Shown here one piece after another: positions 16,838 to 24,951 of a stretch of 64,000 nucleotides of DNA (positions are counted from its first letter, which is position 1; each line of letters begins with the position of its first letter). Source of the stretch: Achromobacter spanius (lineage in GTDB: Bacteria; Pseudomonadota; Gammaproteobacteria; Burkholderiales; Burkholderiaceae_B); assembly GCF_003994415.1 (NCBI RefSeq), contig NZ_CP034689.1, positions 2,852,001 to 2,916,000 of the forward strand, in the 5' to 3' direction. Made by a program: the position numbers and the translations under genes. Below the pieces are notes generated by a model. It worked only from the letters and a program-made list of their open reading frames with translations. It was not told where the DNA came from and did not search any database.

Positions 16838-17491
16838 TCAGCCGGCCTTGCCCGGCACCGGCGTATTCAGCAACTGCTGCTCCCACAGGTAGGCGATGCC
16901 GCTGCCGCCAGCGTGTTGCGTGATCACTTCCGTCAGGGCCGCGGCCTGTTCGGCGCGCGCCCAGTCCCGCTGCCATTCGGCCGCCAGCGCCAGCCAGGTC
17001 ATCATGTTGGCGCCCGCCGCGATCATGCGCTGGATGGCCACTTGATGGGCCTCGACCGACACCGCGCCCGATGCGTCGGTGATTACGGTAACGTCCCAGC
17101 CTTCACCCAGGGCCTGGATGGTGGGCATGGCCACGCAGACTTCGGTCCACAACCCGGCAATGACCAGTTGCTTGCGGCCGGTTGCCTTGACCGCGTCCAC
17201 CACGCGCGGGTCTTGCCAAGTGTTGATGAGCGTGCGGTCGATCACTTCCTGACCTGGGAACACGTCGGTGATCTGCGGAAAGAGCAGTCCGCCGCGCTCG
17301 GCGATCACTGTCGTCAAGATGGTCGGAACGCCGAAAGCCTTGGCGGCTTTTGCCAGGCCCGCCGTATTGTTGATCACCATCTGCGGTTCGTGGCTGTTCA
17401 CGTTCGCCAGTTGGTAGGGCTGGTGGTCGATCAGGACAAGTACCGAATCCTCGGGGCGAAGCAGCGAAGCAAGGCCGTTGCGGAAAGTCAT
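16838..17491 (-). CDS. Isochorismatase-like hydrolase (YcaC type)
   Basis: A 217-residue cysteine hydrolase of the isochorismatase fold. The nucleophile is C119 in IAGLWTEVCVAMP and the acidic residue is D22 in VLVLIDHQPYQ. The phrases DRTLINTWQD, VKATGRKQLVIAGLW and VTDASGAVS-like (VITDASGAVSVEAHQ) match E. coli YcaC closely, including the C-terminal region with MMTWLALAAEWQRDW. The substrate of YcaC is not established. It is divergent from the LysR gene at 17642. Confidence 0.9.
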   Translation of the reverse strand: MTFRNGLASLLRPEDSVLVLIDHQPYQLANVNSHEPQMVINNTAGLAKAAKAFGVPTILTTVIAERGGLLFPQITDVFPGQEVIDRTLINTWQDPRVVDAVKATGRKQLVIAGLWTEVCVAMPTIQALGEGWDVTVITDASGAVSVEAHQVAIQRMIAAGANMMTWLALAAEWQRDWARAEQAAALTEVITQHAGGSGIAYLWEQQLLNTPVPGKAG

Positions 17492-17641
17492 TGATGCATC
17501 CTTATGCAGTGGGTCAGAGGTTGGCTCCGGGAAACACGCGCCAGCGGCGGCATTGCCCGGAAGCCATATTCTGTTGTTCCCGCAATCGATGCGGTAGTAC
17601 CATTTCGCGCTGAGCTGTGTTGCGGAAAGAGGAACGCCGAC

Positions 17642-18526
17642 GTGGACATCGAAGCGCTACGGACATTCGTGGAAGTTGCCGACGCGGGTGGCGTTTCGCC
17701 TGCCGCGCTGCGGCTGGGGGTGTCGAAATCAATCGTCAGCCGTCGGCTTGCCGGGCTGGAATCGGAACTGGGCGTCTTGCTGCTGGCGCGTTCCACGCGC
17801 GGCGCGTCGCTGACCGAAGCCGGTGCCACGTTCCGCAACCATGCCGCCCGCGTCTGCGCCGAGATGGACGCGGCCAGGGAAGCCATCCTGCCTGCCGGCG
17901 AGCTGCGTGCCCGCTTGCGCGTGTCCGCGCCACTGTCTTTCGGGGCGGCCCACTTTGCCCCCGCGCTGGCCGAAATGGCGCGACGCCATCCGCAACTGCA
18001 TATGCAGACCTGCTACAGCGACCGCTTCGTTGATCTGATCGCCGAAGGCTACGACTGCGCGATACGGGTGGGCTATCTGCAAGACTCCAACCTGATCGCA
18101 AGGCGCATCGGCCCACTTTATGGAAAGCTGGTCGCCAGCCCGGACTACCTCAAGGCGCATGGCGAACCCCAGACACCCGAAGCGCTGGTGGCCAATCATC
18201 AGGCCCTGATGCAAGGCACCGAAGCCTGGCAGCTGATGGATGGCGACAAGACCATTACGGTGCGTCCGCAAGGCCGCTTCAAGGCCGACAACGGCAGCGC
18301 CCTGGTGGCGGCAGCGGTGGCGGGGCTTGGCATTGCCTACCTGCCTGATTGGCTGACGCACGACTACGTGGCTTGCGGGGCGCTGGTGCCGATCATGACC
18401 CGCTATCCGCCGCCGCCAGCGGGCGCCTATGTCGTCAGGCCGCCCGGGCAGCATCCCGCGCGAAAGATCCGGGAGCTGACCGAGCTGTTGATTGAATATT
18501 GCGAGCAGGCCAAGCACCCTGCGTAG
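17642..18526 (+). CDS. LysR-family transcriptional regulator (GTG start)
   Basis: A 294-residue LysR regulator. The N-terminal helix-turn-helix covers about residues 3-60 (IEALRTFVEVADAGGVSPAA, SKSIVSRRLAGLESELGV). The substrate-binding domain follows (RLRVSAPLSFGAAHFAPAL, DCAIRVGYLQDSNLIARRIG). The GTG at 17642 is chosen because the family starts within a few residues of the first helix. An in-frame ATG at 17504 would add 46 unrelated residues, some overlapping the promoter region. It is divergent from the isochorismatase-like gene and probably controls it. It belongs to the CrgA/DsdC-like group that often regulates adjacent oxidoreductases or hydrolases. Confidence 0.88.
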   Translation: MDIEALRTFVEVADAGGVSPAALRLGVSKSIVSRRLAGLESELGVLLLARSTRGASLTEAGATFRNHAARVCAEMDAAREAILPAGELRARLRVSAPLSFGAAHFAPALAEMARRHPQLHMQTCYSDRFVDLIAEGYDCAIRVGYLQDSNLIARRIGPLYGKLVASPDYLKAHGEPQTPEALVANHQALMQGTEAWQLMDGDKTITVRPQGRFKADNGSALVAAAVAGLGIAYLPDWLTHDYVACGALVPIMTRYPPPPAGAYVVRPPGQHPARKIRELTELLIEYCEQAKHPA

Positions 18527-18546
18527 GCGTCACCCGCGCCGCGGCT

Positions 18547-19326
18547 TCAACGGGCGATGGTACGTGCGGCGTCGTCAATCGAGTCGGCCACTGCCTTGGG
18601 CTGCGTGAAAAACGCTACGTGGCTGCCCACGACCTCGGACCGAGTGGCGCCGATCTTGTTGGCCGTATAACGCAGCAGCTTCGGGTCGATCGCCTTGTCC
18701 TGCGTGGCGATAATGGCCCAGCTTGGCTTGGTTTTCCACGCGGCGTGAGTCACCTTGGCATTGAAAATGGCCATGTTGATGGGCACCTGTGAATCGCGCA
18801 GGAAGGCGGCGTCGGCAGGGCTTGTGTCGCCCGCAAAGCCTTGCTTGAATTTTTCAAGGTTGACGAAACCGTAGCCGTCTTTCTGCGTGTCGATCACGAA
18901 TTCAGCGGGCGGCGGAATGTCCTTGAACTGCGACCCCGTGGTTTCACCGACGTCGGGCGCCAGCGCGGACACATAGACCAGGCCAGCCACCTTGGGGTCC
19001 ACACCCGCTTCGGTGATGACCGTTCCGCCATAAGAGTGGCCGACAAGAAGTGTCGGGCCGTCTTGGCGATCCAGCACGCGCTTCGTGGCGGCAACATCAT
19101 CGGCCAACGACGTCAGGGGGTTCTGGACCACCGTGACCCGATAGCCGCGGCCGGTCAGCTCGTCATAGACGCCGCGCCATCCTGAACCATCGGCAAACGC
19201 GCCGTGCACCAGCACCACGTTGCGCACTACCTGCTTGGGGGATATGGGCTCGGCCGCGTGGGTGAGGCTGGCCGCTGCAATACCCACGATGGCGGTCGTG
19301 GCGGCGAGGAGGGCTTTGATCTTCAT
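18547..19326 (-). CDS. Exported alpha/beta hydrolase
   Basis: A 259-residue serine hydrolase with a Sec signal peptide (MKIKALLAATTAIVGIAAAS, cleavage after THA, about residue 24). The core shows VVLVHGAFADGSGW (HG oxyanion motif), nucleophile S98 in LVGHSYGG, a probable acid in IATQDKAIDP and the base His in GSHVAFFTQP. This pattern is the salicylate-esterase/EstC-like group often annotated as alpha/beta fold hydrolase. Its promoter contains a perfect palindrome related to a sequence before the divergent OhrR-type MarR gene, so it is very probably under that redox-sensing repressor. Confidence 0.88.
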   Translation of the reverse strand: MKIKALLAATTAIVGIAAASLTHAAEPISPKQVVRNVVLVHGAFADGSGWRGVYDELTGRGYRVTVVQNPLTSLADDVAATKRVLDRQDGPTLLVGHSYGGTVITEAGVDPKVAGLVYVSALAPDVGETTGSQFKDIPPPAEFVIDTQKDGYGFVNLEKFKQGFAGDTSPADAAFLRDSQVPINMAIFNAKVTHAAWKTKPSWAIIATQDKAIDPKLLRYTANKIGATRSEVVGSHVAFFTQPKAVADSIDDAARTIAR

Positions 19327-19354
19327 GGCTAGGTCCTTTGTGTGTTGTGATAAG

Positions 19355-19370
19355 AATTATCGCGATAATT
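19355..19370. promoter_or_regulatory. Perfect 16-bp palindrome, likely operator of the OhrR-type repressor
   Basis: AATTATCGCGATAATT lies about 30 bp upstream of the exported hydrolase start. It is AT-rich in a GC-rich genome, palindromic and of the right size for a MarR/OhrR dimer. A related sequence lies at 19414-19436. Confidence 0.7.
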
Positions 19371-19413
19371 AAGTGCGACGAACGAATGCTAGGACTCGTT
19401 TTTAGTGCTGTCA

Positions 19414-19436
19414 AGCGATAATTATTATTGCGATAT
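19414..19436. promoter_or_regulatory. Second operator-like sequence before the MarR gene
   Basis: AGCGATAATTATTATTGCG (within 19414-19432) repeats the GCGATAATT half-site of the 19355 palindrome and has an ATAAT-T-ATTAT core. It lies some 46-68 bp upstream of the MarR ATG. This fits autoregulation of the repressor. Confidence 0.6.
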
Positions 19437-19481
19437 GTATTCTCGCAGCATGCTATTCTTCACGCACCCTGGAGCGAAGCA

Positions 19482-19952
19482 ATGACCGCCAAAAAAGACA
19501 CGTCCCCGCCGCCGCTGGATGGCCAGCTTTGCTACGCCGTGTACTCGGCCGGCATCGCTATCCAACGGATCTACAAGCCCTTGCTGGACAAGATGGGGCT
19601 GACCTATCCGCAATATCTGGTGCTGAACGTGCTTTGGCGGGAAGACAGCCAGACCGTCAGCGGCATCGCGGAAAAATTGGCCCTGGAACCCAGCACGCTG
19701 ACGCCACTGCTGAAGCGGCTGGAAGCCGCCGGCTTTCTTGGCCGCGTGCGTAACCCCGACAACGAGCGCCAGGTGGTGGTGGCGCTGACCGAGCGCGGCC
19801 GTCAGCTTCAAAATACGTCAGGCTGTCTGGGCGAATCCTTGCTGGCCGCGTCCGGCCAATCGCCCGCCGAACTCGCCGAACTGAATACGCAGATTCGGCA
19901 ATTGCGTGACGCGATCTACACGCATCTGGATGGCTGGACGCCGCCTGCGTAG
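19482..19952 (+). CDS. OhrR-type MarR-family redox-sensing repressor
   Basis: A 156-residue MarR protein. The N-terminal LDGQLCYAVYSA places a cysteine at residue 17, equivalent to the peroxide-reactive cysteine of OhrR proteins. A second cysteine, C115 (NTSGCLGES), lies where two-cysteine OhrR proteins carry the resolving residue. The winged helix is about 40-105 (TYPQYLVLNVLW, SGIAEKLALEPSTLTPLLKR, wing NPDNERQ). OhrR normally represses the peroxidase gene ohr, but here the neighbour is a secreted alpha/beta hydrolase. The ATG at 19482 is preferred over an upstream ATG at 19428, which would lie within the operator. Confidence 0.88.
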   Translation: MTAKKDTSPPPLDGQLCYAVYSAGIAIQRIYKPLLDKMGLTYPQYLVLNVLWREDSQTVSGIAEKLALEPSTLTPLLKRLEAAGFLGRVRNPDNERQVVVALTERGRQLQNTSGCLGESLLAASGQSPAELAELNTQIRQLRDAIYTHLDGWTPPA

Positions 19953-20097
19953 CCGATGGAAGGCCAGGCAAGCTTGCAGGGGTGTGAGTTCGCCGGATTG
20001 TTAATCCAGGCTGAACACCTTGCTAAGCATCGCGTATCTAGTGCGCCAAGCGCGGGCTACCTACCATGGTCCTACCTACCATTCACGAGGTTCGACC

Positions 20098-21138
20098 ATG
20101 CAACGACGCGACATCCTGCGCCAGGGCGCCGCCCTGGCCGCCACTTTGGCCGCAGCCCCATTTCTTCGCTCCGCCTACGCGCAGTCCGCCGCACCGCACT
20201 GGACCACGGCGGCCGCGCCGTCCCTGGCCCGCCAGGAACTCTATCCCGAGGTGCTCGACGGCCGCATCTATGTGGCCGGCGGATTGCTGACGCCCAACAC
20301 CGGGTATTCCGCGCACTTCGAATCCTATGACCCGGCAACGGACAAGTGGACGCGGCTGGCGACGCTGCCCGAAGCCCGCCACCACATCGCGCTAGCCGCT
20401 GCGGACGGCCTGATCTACGGCGCGGGGGGCTTCAGCGGCGGGTTTCCGAACTGGCGCGCCCAGGCTTCGGTCTACGTCTACGATCCCCGAAACAACCGCT
20501 GGCGTGACGGCGTTGCCATTCCTCATCCCTCGGCCGAAGGCGTATTCGCGGCTATCGCCGACCGGCTTTACCTGGTGGGCGGACGCATCCGCGCCCACGA
20601 GGACGCGCGCCATTTCAACGACCACATGGATACCGCGCAAGCCTTGATGTTCGACCCCGCCACCGGGCGCTGGTCGGCCATTGCCGATGCACCCACCGTG
20701 CGCAATAGCGCGGCGGCGACGGTCATTGACGGGCGTCTCTTCGTCGTGGGCGGGCGGCAGGCCATCAAGCAAGCCGATGGATCACTGCGCCAGGTCAATG
20801 TGCCGGTGCTGGAGGTCTACGACCCGAAGACCAATCGATGGACCGTCCGCGCGCCCATGCCGCAGGCCCAGGGCGGGCTGGCCGCTGCCGCCCATGGCGG
20901 TCGTCTGTACGTGTTCGGCGGGGAACAATGGGTGCCCCAGCAGAAGGTTTTCGACAACGCCTGGGTCTACGATCCGGCAAGCGATCGTTGGAGCGTGCTG
21001 CCGCCGCTGCCCACGCCCCGGCACGGCCTGGGTGCGGCCACGCTGGGCAATCGCATCCATGTGATCGGGGGCGGCACACGCGTCGGCGGCGACCATGCCA
21101 GCGCCGTGCATGAAGTGCTGGTGCTGCCCGAAGCGTAG
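20098..21138 (+). CDS. Exported Kelch-repeat beta-propeller protein
   Basis: A 346-residue protein with an N-terminal signal containing RRDILRQGAALAATLAA, a probable Tat leader (cleavage after SAYA, about residue 28). About six Kelch blades follow, each with the pattern hhhhGG...yd..t..W, for example DGRIYVAGGLL, DGLIYGAGGF, DRLYLVGGRI, DGRLFVVGGRQ, GGRLYVFGGEQ and NRIHVIGGGTR, with matching WTRLATLP, WSAIADAP, WTVRAPMP and WSVLPPLPTP turns. No catalytic residue set is recognisable; it may bind a ligand or partner in the periplasm. Two direct copies of CTACCTACCAT (20057, 20072) lie just upstream of the ribosome-binding site. Confidence 0.85.
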   Translation: MQRRDILRQGAALAATLAAAPFLRSAYAQSAAPHWTTAAAPSLARQELYPEVLDGRIYVAGGLLTPNTGYSAHFESYDPATDKWTRLATLPEARHHIALAAADGLIYGAGGFSGGFPNWRAQASVYVYDPRNNRWRDGVAIPHPSAEGVFAAIADRLYLVGGRIRAHEDARHFNDHMDTAQALMFDPATGRWSAIADAPTVRNSAAATVIDGRLFVVGGRQAIKQADGSLRQVNVPVLEVYDPKTNRWTVRAPMPQAQGGLAAAAHGGRLYVFGGEQWVPQQKVFDNAWVYDPASDRWSVLPPLPTPRHGLGAATLGNRIHVIGGGTRVGGDHASAVHEVLVLPEA

Positions 21139-21170
21139 GCCCGGTTGTAGGCCTGGTCGTAGGCCCGGTC
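21135..21170. repeat. Three 12-bp tandem repeats at the Kelch gene stop
   Basis: GTAGGCCCGGTT, GTAGGCCTGGTC and GTAGGCCCGGTC lie head to tail. The first supplies the stop codon TAG. The copies are probably a local duplication at the 3' end. Confidence 0.65.
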
Positions 21171-21185
21171 CGCGCACGGCAGGCA

Positions 21186-22082
21186 TCACGACCAGTCGTA
21201 ATCGCGGACGTAGGCCAGAAATGCGCGCATTGCCGCGCTAGGGTGGCGGCGGCTGGGGTAGTACAGGCACCAGCTTGGCAATGTCTGCTTCCAGTCGACC
21301 AGCAGCTCAAGCAGGCTGCCTTGTTCGATATGCTCGCGCACGTAATCCTCGAACAAATGCGCGACGCCTGCGCCCGCCAACGCGGCTTGAAGCTCTTGCT
21401 GGGCTGAACTTAGCGTCAACCGTCCTTGGGGCGTGATCTCTTCTGCCTTGCCATCTTTGGCGAACTTCCATGTGACCGTGGTGCCGCCGGGAAATCGGCG
21501 GCGGATGCAATCGTGCGCCGCCAGGTCGGCAGGCAGGGCAGGGCGCGGGTATTTCTGAAGATAGGCAGGCGACGCCACGATTGCATAGCGCAGTGCCGCG
21601 CCCAAGGGCATGGCCACCATGTCCTGCGCCAACTGCGTGCCAAAGCGCACCCCCGCATCGAAACCTTGCTCCACGATGTCGACAATCGCCGCGTCGCTGA
21701 TGATCTCGACCTTCACGTCCGGATACGTCTCCATGAAACGGAACGCCAACGGACACAGCACGTGGTCCACGGCGGGACCCGGCGCGTTGATGCGCAAGGT
21801 GCCGGTCGGGTTCTCACGAAACCGATTCAGCTCGTCAACGGCGGCCCGGATGTCGAGCAGCGCGGGCGTCAGCCGTTCAAGCAGGCGCTCGCCCGCTTCG
21901 GTGGGCGCCACGCTGCGGGTGGTGCGGTTCAACAGCCGAATGCCCAACGTGGCCTCAAGCGCCGTGATGGATTGGCTGATGGCCGACGACGAGACCCCCC
22001 GCCTGAGCGCCGCCGCCCGAAAACCGCCGTGCCGCACCACGTCCGCAAAGATTTCCAGACTGTCCAGGCGCAGCGATGACAT
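21186..22082 (-). CDS. LysR-family transcriptional regulator
   Basis: A 298-residue LysR protein. The DNA-binding domain is at 1-62 (SLRLDSLEIFADVVRHGGFR, SSSAISQSITALEATLGIRL, NRTTRSVAPTEAGERLL). The effector domain runs from about 90 (TGTLRINAPGPAVDHVL) to the end, with the CrgA-like phrases DAGVRFGTQLAQDMVAMPLG and DCIRRRFPGG. The start at 22082 is used since the longer in-frame start at 22163 adds a non-conserved lead. It is divergent from the DUF2231-like membrane protein and dehydrogenase pair and may regulate them. Confidence 0.88.
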   Translation of the reverse strand: MSSLRLDSLEIFADVVRHGGFRAAALRRGVSSSAISQSITALEATLGIRLLNRTTRSVAPTEAGERLLERLTPALLDIRAAVDELNRFRENPTGTLRINAPGPAVDHVLCPLAFRFMETYPDVKVEIISDAAIVDIVEQGFDAGVRFGTQLAQDMVAMPLGAALRYAIVASPAYLQKYPRPALPADLAAHDCIRRRFPGGTTVTWKFAKDGKAEEITPQGRLTLSSAQQELQAALAGAGVAHLFEDYVREHIEQGSLLELLVDWKQTLPSWCLYYPSRRHPSAAMRAFLAYVRDYDWS

Positions 22083-22289
22083 GGTGAATTTTCCGCTTTG
22101 AGTGGTTGTGGGGGTATGCAGGGCGTGCAGGGCAGAAAGGGCAGGCCGGTAAACCCTGCCCACAGGGCAAGAATTTACGGCATTTCATCCATTGACTCGC
22201 CCTTTGCCCGCCACCGCGCGCCACGGGAACGGCATTTGCTGCGTTTTGACAAGCGTGCTTTCCAGTCCGTTACCCAGGAGGCAATCCAA

Positions 22290-22718
22290 TTGAACCCAAT
22301 CATTGAACATCGGTATGCCCTGACCGTGCATCCGGTCCATGCGGTATTTCTGGCGGGGATGCTGCCCTGGTTTCTTGGCGCAGCCTTGGCGGACGCTGCC
22401 TATGCGAAGTCTTTTGACATCCAGTGGAACAATTTCGCCTCGTGGTTTCTGGTGGGCGGTTTGGTGTTCGGCGCCATCGCGCTGCTCTTTGCCGTTATCG
22501 ATGTGTTCCGGCCCACGCAGCGCGCTCGGGGAATTATTCCGTACGTCGTGGTCTTGCTGGCGACGTGGGTCGTGGGCGTTGTGAATGCGCTGATTCATGC
22601 CCGCGACGCCTGGGCAAGCATGCCTGCCGGCCTGGTCTTGTCGGTCATCGTTGTGGTGCTGGCCTTTGTGGCGGTATGGCTGGGCTTTCGCACTCCGCAC
22701 ATCAGGGGAGCCGTATGA
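22290..22718 (+). CDS. DUF2231-like four-helix membrane protein (TTG start)
   Basis: A 142-residue inner-membrane protein with four predicted helices (VHPVHAVFLAGMLPWFLGAA, ASWFLVGGLVFGAIALLFAV, IPYVVVLLATWVVGVVNALI, PAGLVLSVIVVVLAFVAVWL). The HPVHAVFL motif near the N-terminus is the DUF2231 signature. The start is TTG at 22290, chosen because AGGAGG sits 8 bp upstream and the family begins there. It overlaps the next gene by 4 bp (ATGA), and in related genomes such proteins are often coupled to sugar/PQQ-type dehydrogenases, which suggests a membrane partner for the following protein. Function unproven. Confidence 0.82.
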   Translation: MNPIIEHRYALTVHPVHAVFLAGMLPWFLGAALADAAYAKSFDIQWNNFASWFLVGGLVFGAIALLFAVIDVFRPTQRARGIIPYVVVLLATWVVGVVNALIHARDAWASMPAGLVLSVIVVVLAFVAVWLGFRTPHIRGAV

Positions 22719-24054
22719 AATACACGCGCATGAAAACCAAAACCGCCAACTGGCTTGCCGCTATCCCCTTGTCCGCCATGATGGGCGTATGTGTCGGCCA
22801 GGCCGGACCGTCGCAGGTAGGCCCCAACCCTGAACTGCCCAAGCCCGAGAGGGGGCTGCTGCCCAATATGGTCATTGCAGAGCCCGCCCCTTGGGGAGAC
22901 AAGACGCCGACCGTGCCTGACGGTTATACGATCACCGCCATCGCCACCGATTTGAAAATCCCACGGCAGACTTTGATACTGCCCAACGGCGACATTCTGG
23001 TGGCCGAGGGCAAGGGCGGCAATGCCCCAAGCCTGAAACCCAAAGACGTGATCGCCGGCATCATCAAGGCCCAAGGCACCAGCTCGGTCAAGGGCGGAGA
23101 CCGCCTGACCTTGCTGCGCGATGCCGACGGCGACGGCACCTATGAAGTATCAACGTTCGCCGAGAACCTGAACGCACCCTACGGCCTGGCCTTGGTGGAC
23201 AACAATCTGTACGTCGCCAACCAGGACGCCGTGGTGCGATTCGACTACCAGCCAGGGCAGACCAAGGCCAGCGGCCCCCCCGAAACCGTGACGCCCCTGC
23301 CATCGGCAATCAACCACCACTGGACCAAGGCCATGACTGCCAGCGCCGATGGCCAGTACCTGTACGTGGGCATCGGGTCCAACAGCAACATCACCGAACG
23401 CGGCATGACGGCGGAAGTCGACCGCGCCCGCATTTGGCGGATCAACGCCGAAACCGGTGAACACAAGTCGTATGCCACCGGCTTGCGCAACCCGACCGCG
23501 CTGACCATCCAGCCCGGCACCGACCAATTGTGGGCGGTGGTGAACGAACGCGATGAGATCGGCCCCAACCTGGTTCCCGACTATCTGACTTCTGTTCAGG
23601 AAGGCGCCTTCTATGGCTGGCCCTACAGCTACTGGGGGCAAAACGTGGACGAGCGCGTGCGGCCGCAGGATCCGGAAAAGGTCGCCGCGGCCATCAAACC
23701 TACAGCCTGGGCTCGCACGTGGCGGCGCTGGGCGTGGATTTCTCGAACGAGGCGATGGGCGCCAAGTTCGCCAACGGGGTGTTTGTCGGGGAACACGGTA
23801 GCTGGAACCGCAGCGATCCGGTCGGCTACAAAGTGGTCTTCGTGCCGTTTCAGGACGGCCGGCCGTCTGGCGACCCCGTCGATTTCGTCGCCGGGTTCCG
23901 CGATAGCGATGGCACCACACGCGGCCGCCCGGTAGGCGTGACGGTGGATCCGAAGGGCGCGCTGATTGTTGCGGATGATCTGTCGAACACCATCTGGCGC
24001 GTAACGCCAACGCAGGCAGCGCAGTCGCCGCAGCCGGTTGCGGCGGCGCAGTAG
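22715..24054 (+). pseudogene. Sorbosone/glucose dehydrogenase-like protein, interrupted by a frameshift
   Basis: A secreted PQQ-type beta-propeller of the L-sorbosone dehydrogenase group. A signal sequence (NWLAAIPLSAMMGVCVGQAG) is followed by PDGYTITAIATDLKIPRQTL, PNGDILVAEGKG, LNAPYGLALVDNNLYVANQ and NPTALTIQPGTDQLWAVVNERDE (in parts), and then EGAFYGWPYSYWGQNVDERV. The frame is lost at about 23700 after AAAIKP. The expected continuation (YSLGSHVAALGVDFSNEAMG, FANGVFVGEHGSWNRSDPVG) is found in the next frame from 23701 to 24054. One base (or four) is missing. It could be a true mutation or a sequence error, because both halves show purifying composition. If real, the protein loses the last 115 residues, including the final blades. 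It overlaps the membrane-protein gene by 4 bp. Confidence 0.8.
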
Positions 24055-24162
24055 TGGGAGGGTCAGGGCAGGGGCCATAAGACGCGAATCCGTCTGCGTC
24101 TTCGGTCCTTGCTTCTGGCTGGTGGATAGTCGGTCGTTGAAAAACACTTGCGCAAATATTTG

Positions 24163-24177
24163 TAGACGACCGGTCTA
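24163..24177. promoter_or_regulatory. TetR operator, copy 1
   Basis: TAGACGACCGGTCTA, palindromic in its ends (TAGAC/GTCTA), 22 bp upstream of the TetR gene. An identical 15-mer precedes the DJ-1 gene at 24902. NemR boxes of enterobacteria have a similar TAGAC...GTCTA form. Confidence 0.8.
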
Positions 24178-24199
24178 ATCGAATGTAAAGTGCGAACCC

Positions 24200-24805
24200 A
24201 TGAACTCAGCCACCACCTCCCAAGCTACCGACGTCCGCGACAAGATCCTGGCCACGGGCCAACGGATCATGGGCGGCAAAGGGTTTTCGGCGGTGGGTTT
24301 GAATGAAGTGCTGACGTCCGCAGGGGTGCCGAAGGGGTCGTTCTATCACTACTTTGGATCGAAAGAAGCGTTTGGCGAGGCCTTGCTGGAGAACTACTTC
24401 CAGGATTACCTGGCCGACATGGACCGTATATTCGGCCAAGCGGATCAGACCAAAGCGCAGCAGCTCGGCAACTATTTCCTGGCCTGGAAAGACAACCAGT
24501 CCTTCGAGGACTGCCAGGGCAAGTGCCTGGCGGTGAAGTTGGGTGCCGAGGTCGCAGACCTTTCCGACGCGATGCGCGCCGCCCTGAAACGCGGCACGTC
24601 GGCAATCATCGAACGTCTGGCCAGCGCGATTGCGGCGGGCGTGGAAGAGGGCTCTTTATCGGTAGAGGGCGATTCAACAGCCGCCGCGCAAAGCCTGTAC
24701 CAACTTTGGTTGGGGGCGAGCGTGATGGTCAAGATCGTGCGCAACACGCAGCCCTTTGAAAACGCCTTGAGCACGACAACACAGGTTTTGCATCTTGCTC
24801 GCTAA
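24200..24805 (+). CDS. TetR-family regulator, NemR-like
   Basis: A 201-residue TetR repressor. The N-terminal helix-turn-helix is at about 12-58 (KILATGQRIMGGKGFSAVGL, VPKGSFYHYFGSKEAFGEAL). The C-terminal domain contains CQGKCLAVKLGAEVADLS with cysteines at 105 and 109, at the position of the electrophile- and HOCl-sensing Cys106 of NemR. It probably releases its operators upon modification by quinones, aldehydes or hypochlorite; this is by analogy. It is followed by a strong intrinsic terminator and then by a second copy of its own operator in front of the DJ-1 gene. Confidence 0.88.
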   Translation: MNSATTSQATDVRDKILATGQRIMGGKGFSAVGLNEVLTSAGVPKGSFYHYFGSKEAFGEALLENYFQDYLADMDRIFGQADQTKAQQLGNYFLAWKDNQSFEDCQGKCLAVKLGAEVADLSDAMRAALKRGTSAIIERLASAIAAGVEEGSLSVEGDSTAAAQSLYQLWLGASVMVKIVRNTQPFENALSTTTQVLHLAR

Positions 24806-24862
24806 GGACGCGCAGATTTACGAAGCAGGTTTGTGAAGCAAGCCTATGTAGCAAGCCTATAT

Positions 24863-24889
24863 AGCACTTCAGGCAGAAGTGCTTTTTTA
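24863..24889 (+). terminator. Rho-independent terminator after the TetR gene
   Basis: Perfect stem AGCACTTC / GAAGTGCT with an AGGCA loop, followed by TTTTTA. It separates the regulator transcript from the DJ-1 promoter. Confidence 0.9.
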
Positions 24890-24901
24890 TCCACCGGAAT
24901 C

Positions 24902-24916
24902 TAGACGACCGGTCTA
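24902..24916. promoter_or_regulatory. TetR operator, copy 2
   Basis: TAGACGACCGGTCTA again, identical to the copy at 24163, 36 bp upstream of the DJ-1/PfpI start and just downstream of the terminator. It marks the DJ-1 gene as a direct target. Confidence 0.8.
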
Positions 24917-24951
24917 ATATTTAAAGTTCATTCCTAGACAGGAGCATCACC

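Noticed and set aside
24055..24199. Possible tRNA or riboswitch in the gap before the TetR gene, and in other gaps generally
   Set aside because: No cloverleaf, TTCGA arm or known riboswitch core was seen in this or other gaps of the window.
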